Below are positions 55,769-63,992 of a DNA stretch of 64,000 nt, piece by piece. Source of the stretch: Photobacterium piscicola (GTDB lineage Bacteria > Pseudomonadota > Gammaproteobacteria > Enterobacterales > Vibrionaceae); assembly GCF_900166965.1 (NCBI RefSeq), contig NZ_FUZI01000006.1, positions 116,198 through 180,197 on the forward strand, written 5' to 3'. The stretch's first letter is position 1, and each line of letters begins with the position of its first letter. The position numbers and the translations under genes are program-made. The notes beneath the pieces are model-generated. The model was given only the letters and a program-made list of their open reading frames with translations, was not told the DNA's origin and searched no databases.

Positions 55769-56651
55769 TTTCCCTTATCGTTATCTCGTGGGTATTGATG
55801 GTGGTGGCACGTCTTGTCGCGCTCGTATTTGTGATTTAGATGGCAATATTTTAGGTGAAGCCAAAACGGGTAGCGCTAATATTTTGCTTGGTAGTGACAT
55901 TGCCATGGCATCAATTCAACAAGCCATTACTCTTGCGGCCCAACAAGCACAATTAACCTTAGCTGACTATTCTGCAATGACGGTTGGATTAGCACTTGCT
56001 GGCGCAGAACAACAACAAGCATGGCATGCTTTTATGCAACAACCTCACCCTTATGGTGCAATCACATTAAATACTGATGCTTATGGTGCTTGTTTAGGTG
56101 CTTGGGGCGGTAAAGATGGTGCGATTTTAATTTCAGGAACAGGCTCTTGCGGCATTTTATTACTTAATGGTAAGCAATATGTTGTCGGCGGACGTGAATT
56201 TCCTATTTCAGATCAAGGCAGTGGTGCAGTGATGGGATTGCACCTTATTCAGCAAGTGCTACTCAGTGTCGATGGTATCGTGCCGAAAACAGAACTGGCT
56301 CATCATGTATTAACCCATTTCGATCATGATATTGATGCCATTGTTAGTTGGTCAAAAACCGCTCGGCCTTGTGATTATGGTCAATTCTCACCGGCTATTT
56401 TTACGTTTGCCGAACGCAACGATCCACTTGCTATCTCATTACTGCAACAGACAGCCGCTGATATTGAAATGTGGATGCAAGCATTGATATTACGTGGTGC
56501 ACACAACATTTGCCTAATGGGGGGGATTGGTGAACGTATTCAAGCATGGCTAACACCACCAATGCAACATCGTCTAGCAACACCTCAGGGTGATGCCATG
56601 GATGGTGCTATTGCAATGGCGCGCGGCAATCACAACCTATTTGTACGTTAA
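55761..56651 (+). CDS. gspK: Glucosamine kinase GspK-like (BadF/BadG family)
   Basis: A 296-residue ASKHA-fold sugar kinase of the BadF/BadG/BcrA/BcrD type. Phosphate loops GIDGGGTSCRARICD (about 8-22) and LISGTGSCGILL, plus the adenosine loop LMGGIGERIQ, are visible. The Vibrio cholerae counterpart in the same operon position is an ATP-dependent glucosamine kinase. N-acetylglucosamine as substrate cannot be excluded. The ATG lies inside the end of the GH9 gene, so the two are coupled. Confidence 0.87.
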   Translation: MANFPYRYLVGIDGGGTSCRARICDLDGNILGEAKTGSANILLGSDIAMASIQQAITLAAQQAQLTLADYSAMTVGLALAGAEQQQAWHAFMQQPHPYGAITLNTDAYGACLGAWGGKDGAILISGTGSCGILLLNGKQYVVGGREFPISDQGSGAVMGLHLIQQVLLSVDGIVPKTELAHHVLTHFDHDIDAIVSWSKTARPCDYGQFSPAIFTFAERNDPLAISLLQQTAADIEMWMQALILRGAHNICLMGGIGERIQAWLTPPMQHRLATPQGDAMDGAIAMARGNHNLFVR

Positions 56652-56661
56652 GGAAACATAA

Positions 56662-58590
56662 ATGACTTATCGTCTTGATTTTACAGTAATAGAAAAAGCG
56701 AAAGGCTATTGCCGCTATGCGTTAAGTTTACATAACTTAACCGATCAGGCATTGCACGGATGGTCACTGTATTTTTTTATAAGCCGCTGCATTGATCCCG
56801 CTTCAGTCTCGGTGGGAACGATTAGCCAAATGGGTAGCTACAGTTGCCTATCACAATTACCGCCGTTAGAGGCTAATGGGCACTTTTACACTGAATTTAC
56901 CATGAGAACCATGCCATTTAATCTTCATGATGATGGTATTCGTGAAGCCTTTATTGCTTTGGGTAATGACCAACATCAGATTGCGCCATTAAAAGTTTAC
57001 ACCACCGCAATTAATTTAGATCAAGAGTCGATCGAGCGTTACTGTACCCCATTACCTAACGTCGGTTGTGATATTGCATTAATTCCACAACCGAACCAGT
57101 TAACTCGTCTTCACGGTGAATTTGTTTTTAATCAAACAACTGCAATTGAAACGCCACCAGCTTTAGCGCAAGGGGCTATCAATTGGTTAAGTGCTGAATG
57201 TAAAAAACATTTTAATGAAACAATGCCAATTCACCCTCAGGGGAATATTCATTATCACGTTAGCAATGACATTATCGAACACGGTTATCAGTTATTGATT
57301 GAAAGCGATAATATTTGGATTCAAGCCAGCTCTGCAACAGGGTTTGTGCATGCGACCTCAACGTTATTACAATTATTACCTAATAGTCCAAGTCATGCGG
57401 CTAATGCAACTTATTGCGTACCAATGGTAGAAATTACCGATCAACCACATTATGGCTACCGCGGCATGATGCTTGACTGTGGACGTCATTTTCACCCCGT
57501 CGATCGTATTAAACATCTATTAGATCATCTAGCACGCTATAAATTTAATACTTTCCATTGGCATCTAACCGATGATGAAGGTTGGCGCATTGAAATTGAT
57601 GCCTACCCTCAATTAACTGAAATTGGTGCCTGGCGTGGTCCAAATGAAGTTATCGTGCCACAATTTAGTCATATTGATCAACGTTATGGTGGTTTCTATA
57701 CCAAGCAAGACATTCGTGATGTTATTGCTTACGCCAGCGATCGCGGTATCACGATTATTCCTGAAATTGATATGCCAGGTCACTGCCGCGCCGCCATTTT
57801 ATCCTTGCCTGAACTATTAAAAGATCCCGATGATCATTCGGTATATCGCAGCATTCAAAACTACCCTGACAATGTTTTATCACCAGCATTAGCCGGAACT
57901 TACACCTTTATTCAAACAGTATTGGATGAAATTTGTGCTCTATTCCCTGCTCCATTTGTACATATTGGCGCAGATGAAGTACCAAAAGGTGTGTGGTCTG
58001 ACAGTGTGGCTTGCCAACAATTAATGGCAGACAACAACTACCACGATCCAATGGAACTTCAAGGCCATATATTACGTTTTGCTGAGCAAGTATTACGTGA
58101 TAAGGGCAAACGAATGATGGGTTGGGAAGAAGCCACCCATGGCAATAAAGTCAGTAAAAACACCGTGATTTTTTCTTGGCTTAGCGAAGAAGCAGGGCTT
58201 GAATGCGTCAAAAATGGGTTTGATGTAGTAATGCAACCTGCGCAATCTACCTACCTCGACCTTGCTCAAGGTTACTCTGCAGATGAAGCAGGTGTCGATT
58301 GGGCTGGCAAGTTAACCTTAGATAAAGTTTACAATTATCACCCACTTAGCATGATCGCTTCGGAAAATTCTGAGCGACAGCACATTTTAGGCATTCAAAC
58401 GGCACTTTGGTCAGAATTAATAAATAACCAAAGCCGATTTGAATATATGATTTATCCGCGCTTACTAGCTGTATCGGAGATCTGCTGGAGCACACCACAA
58501 CATCGTAACTGGGATGACTTTAAAGCTCGCTTAAAAGGTCAACTTAACTATCTAGACAAGGCGGGCATTAATTACCGCCACTGTGAATAA
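56662..58590 (+). CDS. Cytoplasmic beta-N-acetylhexosaminidase, GH20
   Basis: A 642-residue GH20 enzyme that releases N-acetylglucosamine from the non-reducing end of imported oligosaccharides. After an N-terminal domain (1-260), the TIM barrel has YRGMMLDCGRHF, WHLTDDEGWRIEI, PEIDMPGHCRAA and the catalytic Asp-Glu pair in HIGADEVPKG (about residue 435). There is no signal peptide, so cytosolic. AAGGAA precedes the ATG, 10 bases after the kinase gene. Confidence 0.94.
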   Translation: MTYRLDFTVIEKAKGYCRYALSLHNLTDQALHGWSLYFFISRCIDPASVSVGTISQMGSYSCLSQLPPLEANGHFYTEFTMRTMPFNLHDDGIREAFIALGNDQHQIAPLKVYTTAINLDQESIERYCTPLPNVGCDIALIPQPNQLTRLHGEFVFNQTTAIETPPALAQGAINWLSAECKKHFNETMPIHPQGNIHYHVSNDIIEHGYQLLIESDNIWIQASSATGFVHATSTLLQLLPNSPSHAANATYCVPMVEITDQPHYGYRGMMLDCGRHFHPVDRIKHLLDHLARYKFNTFHWHLTDDEGWRIEIDAYPQLTEIGAWRGPNEVIVPQFSHIDQRYGGFYTKQDIRDVIAYASDRGITIIPEIDMPGHCRAAILSLPELLKDPDDHSVYRSIQNYPDNVLSPALAGTYTFIQTVLDEICALFPAPFVHIGADEVPKGVWSDSVACQQLMADNNYHDPMELQGHILRFAEQVLRDKGKRMMGWEEATHGNKVSKNTVIFSWLSEEAGLECVKNGFDVVMQPAQSTYLDLAQGYSADEAGVDWAGKLTLDKVYNYHPLSMIASENSERQHILGIQTALWSELINNQSRFEYMIYPRLLAVSEICWSTPQHRNWDDFKARLKGQLNYLDKAGINYRHCE

Positions 58591-58631
58591 CCACGCACAC
58601 AGTAAAGTGAATATTTTAAGGATTAGAAATA

Positions 58632-61037
58632 ATGAAATACGGTTATTTTGACAACGACAACAGAGAGTACGTTATCACTCGACCTGATGTCCCAGCACCA
58701 TGGACCAACTATCTTGGTACTGAAAAGTTCTGCACAGTGATTTCACAAAATGCGGGTGGTTACTCTTTCTATAAGTCACCAGAATACAATCGTGTGACCA
58801 AGTTCCGTCCTAACGCGACATTTGATCGCCCAGGACACTATGTTTACCTACGTGATGATGCAACAGGTGATTACTGGTCTATTTCATGGCAGCCAGTAGC
58901 AAAAAGTCTTGATGAAGCGAAATATGAAGTGCGTCACGGCTTGTCATACTCAAAATTTGCATGTGAGTACAACGGTATTGCTGCACAAAAGACATTATTT
59001 GTGCCGATTGGTGAAGATGCTGAAATTTGGGATGTAGTACTAAAAAACACCACGGATGAAGTGCGTACAATTAGCGCATTCTCTTTTGTTGAATTTTCAT
59101 TTAGCCACATTCAATCTGACAACCAAAACCATCAGATGAGTCTTTACTCTGCAGGTACATCTTATGAAGATGGCGTGATTGAGTACGACTTATATTACAA
59201 CACCAAAGAAAAAGAAGGTTACTACTACCTAGCATCAAGCTTTGCCCCTGATAGCTATGATGGTCAGCGTGATACTTTTATCGGTGCATACCGTGATGAA
59301 TCAAACCCAATTGCAGTTGAAAAAGGCCGTTGTTCTAATCACGTGCAAACCTGTTACAACCATTGTGGTTCTCTGCACAAACAATTCACCCTTCAACCGG
59401 GTGAAGAAGTGCGCTTTAACTACATTCTAGGTATTGGTAAAAACGAAGGCCAACGTCTACGTCAAAAATACCAAGATAGCGCTGCCGTTGATGCTGCATT
59501 TGCAGAAATCAAACACCATTGGGAAAGCCGTTGTAATAAATTTAAAGTCACGTCGCCAAACGAAGGCTTAGACACCATGATCAACACTTGGACGCTATAC
59601 CAAGCAGAAACGTGTGTTGTATGGTCACGTTTTGCTTCGTTTATCGAAGTGGGCGGGCGTACAGGTCTTGGTTACCGTGATACAGCTCAAGATGCGATCT
59701 CAGTACCACATTCAAACCCAGCAATGACACGTAAGCGCTTAGTTGATCTGCTTCGTGGTCAAGTTAAAGCGGGTTACGGGTTACACCTGTTTGATCCTGA
59801 TTGGTTCGATCCAGAAATGGCCGATGTTAAGCCATCAAAATCGCCAACAGTTGTTCCAACCCCAAGTGATGCCGATAAGATCCACGGTATTGATGATACG
59901 TGTTCAGATGACCACCTATGGTTAGTCCCTACTATCTGTAAGTACGTGACAGAAACTGGCGAAGAAAGCTTCCTTGATGAAGTGATCCCATACGCTGATG
60001 GTGGTAATGCAACTGTTTATGATCACATGAAAGCGGCGCTTAATTTCTCTGCTGAATATGTTGGCCAAACCGGTATCTGTAAAGGTCTACGCGCCGATTG
60101 GAATGACTGCCTAAACTTAGGTGGCGGTGAATCAGCAATGGTCTCGTTCCTTCACTTCTGGGCACTACAAGAATTTATTCAACTGGCTAAATACCAAGGT
60201 AAAACAGCCGATATTGAAAAATACACTGAAATGGCTGCCAATGTTCGTGAAGCCTGTGAAACCCATTTATGGGATGACGAAGGTGGCTGGTACATTCGTG
60301 GTTTAACCAAAAATGGCGACAAGATAGGTACCGCGCAACAAACTGAAGGTCGTATTCACCTTGAGTCAAATACTCTTGCTGTTCTATCAGGTATGGCATC
60401 ACAAGATCGTGGTGAACAAGCAATGGATGCGGTTGATGAAAATCTTTATTCAGAGTTTGGCTTACACCTCAATGCACCCTCATTCTCAACCCCTAACGAC
60501 GACATTGGTTTTGTAACCCGTGTATACCAAGGCGTTAAAGAAAATGGCGCTATCTTCTCACATCCAAACCCTTGGGCATGGGTAGCAGAAGCAAAACTAG
60601 GCCGTGGCGACCGTGCAATGAAGTTCTATGATGCACTTAACCCATACAACCAAAACGACATGATTGAAACACGCCTAGCTGAACCTTATTCTTACGTGCA
60701 ATTTATCATGGGCCGCGATCACCAAGATCATGGTCGTGCCAACCATCCATGGTTAACAGGTACGTCTGGTTGGGCTTACTTTGCCGTGACTAACTTTATT
60801 CTAGGTATTCAAACAGGCTTTGATGGTTTAACTATTAATCCATGTATTCCAACTGAATGGCCAGGATTTGAAGTAACGCGTGAGTGGCGAGGGGCAACAT
60901 ACACAATTAATGTTACTAACCCAGATCATGTCAGCAAGGGGATTAAATCTATCACGCTTAACGGTCAGTCAGTCGAAGGTGCAATAGCGCCCCAAGCTGA
61001 AGGTTCTGTGAATACTGTTATGGTCGTAATGGGCTAA
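58632..61037 (+). CDS. chbP: N,N'-diacetylchitobiose phosphorylase, GH94
   Basis: An 801-residue GH94 phosphorylase that splits diacetylchitobiose with phosphate into N-acetylglucosamine 1-phosphate and N-acetylglucosamine, saving ATP. The catalytic Asp lies in GLRADWNDCLNLGG (about residue 492); GGRTGLGYRDTAQDAI and the TGTSGWAYFAVTNF block complete the site. Codon bias is strong. AAGGA stands ten bases upstream of the ATG. A terminator-like hairpin follows. Confidence 0.95.
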   Translation: MKYGYFDNDNREYVITRPDVPAPWTNYLGTEKFCTVISQNAGGYSFYKSPEYNRVTKFRPNATFDRPGHYVYLRDDATGDYWSISWQPVAKSLDEAKYEVRHGLSYSKFACEYNGIAAQKTLFVPIGEDAEIWDVVLKNTTDEVRTISAFSFVEFSFSHIQSDNQNHQMSLYSAGTSYEDGVIEYDLYYNTKEKEGYYYLASSFAPDSYDGQRDTFIGAYRDESNPIAVEKGRCSNHVQTCYNHCGSLHKQFTLQPGEEVRFNYILGIGKNEGQRLRQKYQDSAAVDAAFAEIKHHWESRCNKFKVTSPNEGLDTMINTWTLYQAETCVVWSRFASFIEVGGRTGLGYRDTAQDAISVPHSNPAMTRKRLVDLLRGQVKAGYGLHLFDPDWFDPEMADVKPSKSPTVVPTPSDADKIHGIDDTCSDDHLWLVPTICKYVTETGEESFLDEVIPYADGGNATVYDHMKAALNFSAEYVGQTGICKGLRADWNDCLNLGGGESAMVSFLHFWALQEFIQLAKYQGKTADIEKYTEMAANVREACETHLWDDEGGWYIRGLTKNGDKIGTAQQTEGRIHLESNTLAVLSGMASQDRGEQAMDAVDENLYSEFGLHLNAPSFSTPNDDIGFVTRVYQGVKENGAIFSHPNPWAWVAEAKLGRGDRAMKFYDALNPYNQNDMIETRLAEPYSYVQFIMGRDHQDHGRANHPWLTGTSGWAYFAVTNFILGIQTGFDGLTINPCIPTEWPGFEVTREWRGATYTINVTNPDHVSKGIKSITLNGQSVEGAIAPQAEGSVNTVMVVMG

Positions 61038-61044
61038 TCACTTT

Positions 61045-61074
61045 TCGGGGAGTGGATTTACTCCCCTATTTTAT
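61045..61074 (+). terminator. Terminator-like hairpin between chbP and the mutase gene
   Basis: GGGGAGT (61047-61053) pairs with ACTCCCC (61060-61066) around GGATTT, followed by TATTTTATTTT. Read-through to the mutase gene, whose ribosome site is 20 bases on, is probably partial. Confidence 0.78.
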
Positions 61075-61100
61075 TTTGCGAGAGAAATAGGAGTTCCTCC

Positions 61101-62513
61101 ATGATTCAATTTGGAACCGGTGGTTGGCGTGCCTTTATTGGCGAAGAGTTCACTCAAGCTAATGTACGTTTAGTAGCACAAGCTATTGCTAACATCATGA
61201 TCACAGAATCAGTAACAGAAAATGGTTTTATTATCGGCTATGACCGTCGCTTTTTATCAGATAAAGCCGCGACATGGTTTGCTGAAGTATTAGCAGGAAA
61301 CAATATCAAATGTAGCTTTATCAACCGCTTTGTACCAACACCCATTGTTATGTTTAAAGCCAAACAAACAGGTGCAACTTACTCTGCTTGTATTACTGCC
61401 TCGCATAACCCTGCGGACTATAACGGCATTAAAGTCTTTATCGAAGGCGGTCGAGATGCTGATGAAATTATTACTCAAAAAATTGAACAACAAATTTCAG
61501 TATTAACCGTAGCCGATATTAAACATGTCGATTTCGAACAAGCTCAACGTGATCAATTAATTGAAATCATCAATCCAATGAACGAGTTCGTTGACTCGGT
61601 CATTTCTTTACTTGATTTAGACGCAATTAAAAAAGCTAACCTACGCGTTCTTATTGACCCTATGTTTGGTGTGGCAAAAAATGCCTTACAAACCGTATTG
61701 ATCACTGGTCGTTGTGATGTTGATGTTATCAACGATGGTGAAAATCCAGGCTTTGGCGGCCTAATGCCATCACCAAGTGCGGCAACGCTTTACCGCCTTA
61801 AACATTTAGTGGCTCAAGAAGGTTATGATATTGGTATCGGTACTGATGGCGATGCCGACCGTTTAGGTATCATTGATGAAAAAGGTAACTTTATTCATCC
61901 TAATGAAGTGCTATTACTGCTGTATTACTACCTACTTGAATACAAAGGCTGGAAAGGCTCTGTAGTACGTAATATCGCAACCACTCACCTTCTTGATAAA
62001 GTCGCTGCAGCTTATGGCGAAAAATCCTTTGAAGTACCGGTTGGCTTTAAGCATATCAGTTCTCAAATGGAAGCTGATGACTCATTACTTGGCGGTGAAA
62101 GCTCTGGTGGCCTCACTATTCGTGGCCATATCAAGGGTAAAGATGGCATTTTCGCATCGAGCCTATTAGTTGAAATGATCAGCTCAACCGGTAAAAAATT
62201 ATCTGAGCTATTAGATGAAATTTATGGCCGTTTTGGTTATGCCTATACTGCCGAGGGTGACTGTACTTTTAAAGCCGCAGAGCGTGAACGTCTTTATAAT
62301 AAAATTTATATTGAAAAATCACTGCCTGAATTTGATTATGACATCGAAAAAGTCAGTTACGCCGATGGTGCCAAGGTTTACTTTAAAAATGGTGGCTGGG
62401 CGATAGCGCGTTTCTCTGGCACAGAGCCTTTACTGCGTTTATTTGTAGAAATGGAAGATCAAACTCAAGCAGAAGCAGTTTTACTGCAATTTAAACAATT
62501 TCTTTCGGTATAA
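61101..62513 (+). CDS. Alpha-D-phosphohexomutase (phosphoglucomutase/phosphomannomutase family)
   Basis: A 470-residue four-domain phosphohexomutase. The phosphoserine is in ITASHNPADYNG (about residue 101), the magnesium loop is GTDGDADRLGI (about 250), the sugar loop is GGESSGG and the phosphate-binding loop is RFSGTEPLLR near the C-terminus. In this operon it probably turns N-acetylglucosamine 1-phosphate from ChbP into the 6-phosphate; that substrate is inference. Its ribosome site AGGAG is partly able to pair with CTCC directly downstream. Confidence 0.9.
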   Translation: MIQFGTGGWRAFIGEEFTQANVRLVAQAIANIMITESVTENGFIIGYDRRFLSDKAATWFAEVLAGNNIKCSFINRFVPTPIVMFKAKQTGATYSACITASHNPADYNGIKVFIEGGRDADEIITQKIEQQISVLTVADIKHVDFEQAQRDQLIEIINPMNEFVDSVISLLDLDAIKKANLRVLIDPMFGVAKNALQTVLITGRCDVDVINDGENPGFGGLMPSPSAATLYRLKHLVAQEGYDIGIGTDGDADRLGIIDEKGNFIHPNEVLLLLYYYLLEYKGWKGSVVRNIATTHLLDKVAAAYGEKSFEVPVGFKHISSQMEADDSLLGGESSGGLTIRGHIKGKDGIFASSLLVEMISSTGKKLSELLDEIYGRFGYAYTAEGDCTFKAAERERLYNKIYIEKSLPEFDYDIEKVSYADGAKVYFKNGGWAIARFSGTEPLLRLFVEMEDQTQAEAVLLQFKQFLSV

Positions 62514-62598
62514 CAGTTAGTTATTTTCATTGCTAAGTCCTAGTAACACGCCTTATAGCTGTTACATTGTGCAGATCAGTTGTTATGATCTTTGCCAC

Positions 62599-62628
62599 AG
62601 GGTAGTCTTTTGACTACCCTTTTCTTTG
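62599..62628 (+). terminator. Terminator of the chitobiose operon
   Basis: GGGTAGT and ACTACCC around CTTTTG with TTTTCTTT after, 87 bases beyond the mutase stop. Confidence 0.88.
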
Positions 62629-62795
62629 TTACAACGTTGAAAGCCTCCAATTAACAATAACCAATCATTGGTCACAAACCACACTATTGATATTATCAAT
62701 TAATCAAAAAACGCATCACGTCACATACAATTAGCTAATTAAGGTCCATGCTTATCTCAACAAATAAAACTTTCTGCGTAAGGTAAGGAGTTGTT

Positions 62796-63182
62796 ATGAA
62801 AAAGGCCATCATTGCTGTCACTATGATCGCGCTCGCCATGTTATTTAGCGAACATTTTCATTCATTCTCAGTTGGGTTTACACTGGCGATTGTTGCTGTC
62901 AGTTGTAGCTATTTAATTGCTTACCAAGCTATTCGTCGACCACAATATGCGATGAGTTTTTTAGTTGTTGCCGCATTGACGAAACTCGCTATTACAGTTA
63001 CAGGTGTTATTTGGGTCTTTTCTGCCAAAATAATCCATTCACCGCTAACATTCCTTATCGCTTATGCCCTTTTCTCTGTCGTTATTACTTATTTTGTTTC
63101 ACGTTATCGTGCACGTCGCCGAGATATTAGTGACCAACAGCAACATGAAATCTTTCACACTGGCCTCTATGAATTGAAGTAG
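62796..63182 (+). CDS. Small four-helix inner-membrane protein, AtpI-like
   Basis: A 128-residue protein with four likely membrane helices (about 4-21, 25-45, 52-72, 80-100) and a charged tail (RYRARRRDISDQQQ). The size, helix number and the middle FLVVAALTKLAITVTGVIWVF segment recall AtpI-like assembly proteins, but the match is weak and no atp genes are near. AAGGAG precedes the ATG. A hairpin at 63200-63227 follows. Function unknown. Confidence 0.65.
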   Translation: MKKAIIAVTMIALAMLFSEHFHSFSVGFTLAIVAVSCSYLIAYQAIRRPQYAMSFLVVAALTKLAITVTGVIWVFSAKIIHSPLTFLIAYALFSVVITYFVSRYRARRRDISDQQQHEIFHTGLYELK

Positions 63183-63197
63183 TTTTCTACAGACGAA

Positions 63198-63229
63198 AAG
63201 AAACCTGAATCTTTCGATTCAGGTTTCTT
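63198..63229. terminator. Hairpin ending small-protein gene and rRNA operon copies
   Basis: GAAACCTGAATC (63200-63211) pairs with GATTCAGGTTTC (63216-63227) around TTTC, giving 12 pairs; on the minus strand it runs into TTTTCG. It is the distal-most of three copies of this terminator in the region. Confidence 0.8.
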
Positions 63230-63238
63230 CAATAATGT

Positions 63239-63339
63239 GAAGTGGACGGGACTTGCCATACCTAACATCAGCGCGCCCCCCGGCGTATCAGGCCGCTAAG
63301 CTTCCCAATAAAAAGCCTAGCCAACTGAACTACCACTCC
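63239..63339 (-). pseudogene. Degenerate, expanded tRNA-Asp-like copy 1
   Basis: On the minus strand it opens GGAGTGGTAGTTCAGTTGG like the intact tRNA-Asp at 63601 and ends CAAGTCCCGTCCACTTC. The acceptor stem still pairs, the discriminator is A, and CCA is lost. About 28 extra bases sit in the D- and T-arm regions, including a 9-bp hairpin GCTAGGCTT/AAGCTTAGC. The anticodon loop reads CTGATAC (GAT instead of GTC). Unlikely to work as a tRNA. Confidence 0.8.
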
Positions 63340-63383
63340 GCAGTGTCTATTCAGCATCATCTTACTTTTATACAGGCGAAAAA

Positions 63384-63409
63384 AAACCTGAATCGTTAGA
63401 TTCAGGCTT
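63384..63409 (-). terminator. Terminator copy between the two tRNA-like copies
   Basis: CCTGAATC and GATTCAGG around GTTA (63387-63406), followed on the minus strand by a long U-run. A loop change (GTTA for TTTC) and one mismatch separate it from the other copies. Confidence 0.8.
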
Positions 63410-63421
63410 CTTCAATAATGT

Positions 63422-63521
63422 GAAGTGGACGGGACTTGCCATTCCGAAAATCAGCGCACCCCCGACATGACTGGCCGCTAAGCTTCCCAATAAAGAGCCT
63501 AACCAACTGAACTACCACTCC
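63422..63521 (-). pseudogene. Degenerate, expanded tRNA-Asp-like copy 2
   Basis: The same expanded architecture as copy 1, with GGAGTGGTAGTTCAGTTGGTT at the 5' end. The D-region insertion (TTTATTGGGAAGCTTAGC) is shared. The anticodon loop CAGTCAT still holds GTC, the T-arm is altered, and CCA is absent. It differs from copy 1 at many places, so duplication was not very recent. Confidence 0.8.
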
Positions 63522-63560
63522 GCAGTGTCTATTCAGCATCATCTTACTTTTATACAGGCG

Positions 63561-63591
63561 AAAAAAAACCTGAATCTTTCGATTCAGGTTT
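63561..63591 (-). terminator. Terminator directly after tRNA-Asp
   Basis: AAACCTGAATC and GATTCAGGTTT (63566-63591) around TTTC, followed on the minus strand by eight U. Likely the functional end of the rRNA operon transcript. Confidence 0.9.
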
Positions 63592-63600
63592 CTTCAATAA

Positions 63601-63677
63601 TGGCGGAGTGGACGGGACTCGAACCCGCGACCCCCGGCGTGACAGGCCGGTATTCTAACCAACTGAACTACCACTCC
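63601..63677 (-). tRNA. tRNA-Asp (anticodon GTC)
   Basis: A complete 77-base cloverleaf with encoded CCA. Acceptor GGAGTGG/CCACTCC, discriminator G, anticodon stem CCGGC/GCCGG around CTGTCAC, and T-arm GCGGG-TTCGAGT-CCCGT. It is the last intact gene of a minus-strand rRNA operon, downstream of the two 5S genes. Confidence 0.97.
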
Positions 63678-63709
63678 GCAGTGTCTATTCAGCATTTAAG
63701 CAATTTGAA

Positions 63710-63826
63710 ACTTAGCAATGTCCTACTCTCACATGGGGAGACCCCACACTACCATCGGCGCTACAACGTTTCACTTCTGAGTTCGGCATGGGATCAGGTG
63801 GTACCGCTGCGCTATGGTTGCTAAGT
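63710..63826 (-). rRNA. rrf: 5S rRNA, distal copy
   Basis: About 117 bases matching bacterial 5S, including CCGAACTCAGAAGTGAAACG and GCGCCGATGGTAGTGTGGGG. The terminal helix is ACTTAGCAA/TTGCTAAGT, A-T richer than in the neighbouring copy. Ends are set by the helix and may be off by a few bases. Confidence 0.95.
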
Positions 63827-63875
63827 AAATTCTGTGTCTATTACTGTTAAATTAATAACAATAATATAAATTTGA

Positions 63876-63992
63876 GCCTGGCGATGTCCTACTCTCACAT
63901 GGGGAGACCCCACACTACCATCGGCGCTATTACGTTTCACTACTGAGTTCGGCATGGGATCAGGTGGGTCCATAACGCTATGGTCGCCAAGC
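63876..63992 (-). rRNA. rrf: 5S rRNA, proximal copy
   Basis: A second 5S gene with the same core but terminal helix GCTTGGCGA/TCGCCAGGC, the usual gamma-proteobacterial form. About 50 bases of spacer separate it from the distal copy. The 23S gene should lie beyond the right edge of the window. Confidence 0.95.

Noticed and set aside
63200..63600. Regular 183-bp repeats considered as a CRISPR array
   Set aside because: The repeat units are tRNA-Asp-like sequence plus terminator, far longer than CRISPR repeats, with no variable spacers and no cas genes.
63525..63824. 99-codon frame across tRNA-Asp and 5S
   Set aside because: Antisense to tRNA and rRNA genes; a non-coding shadow.
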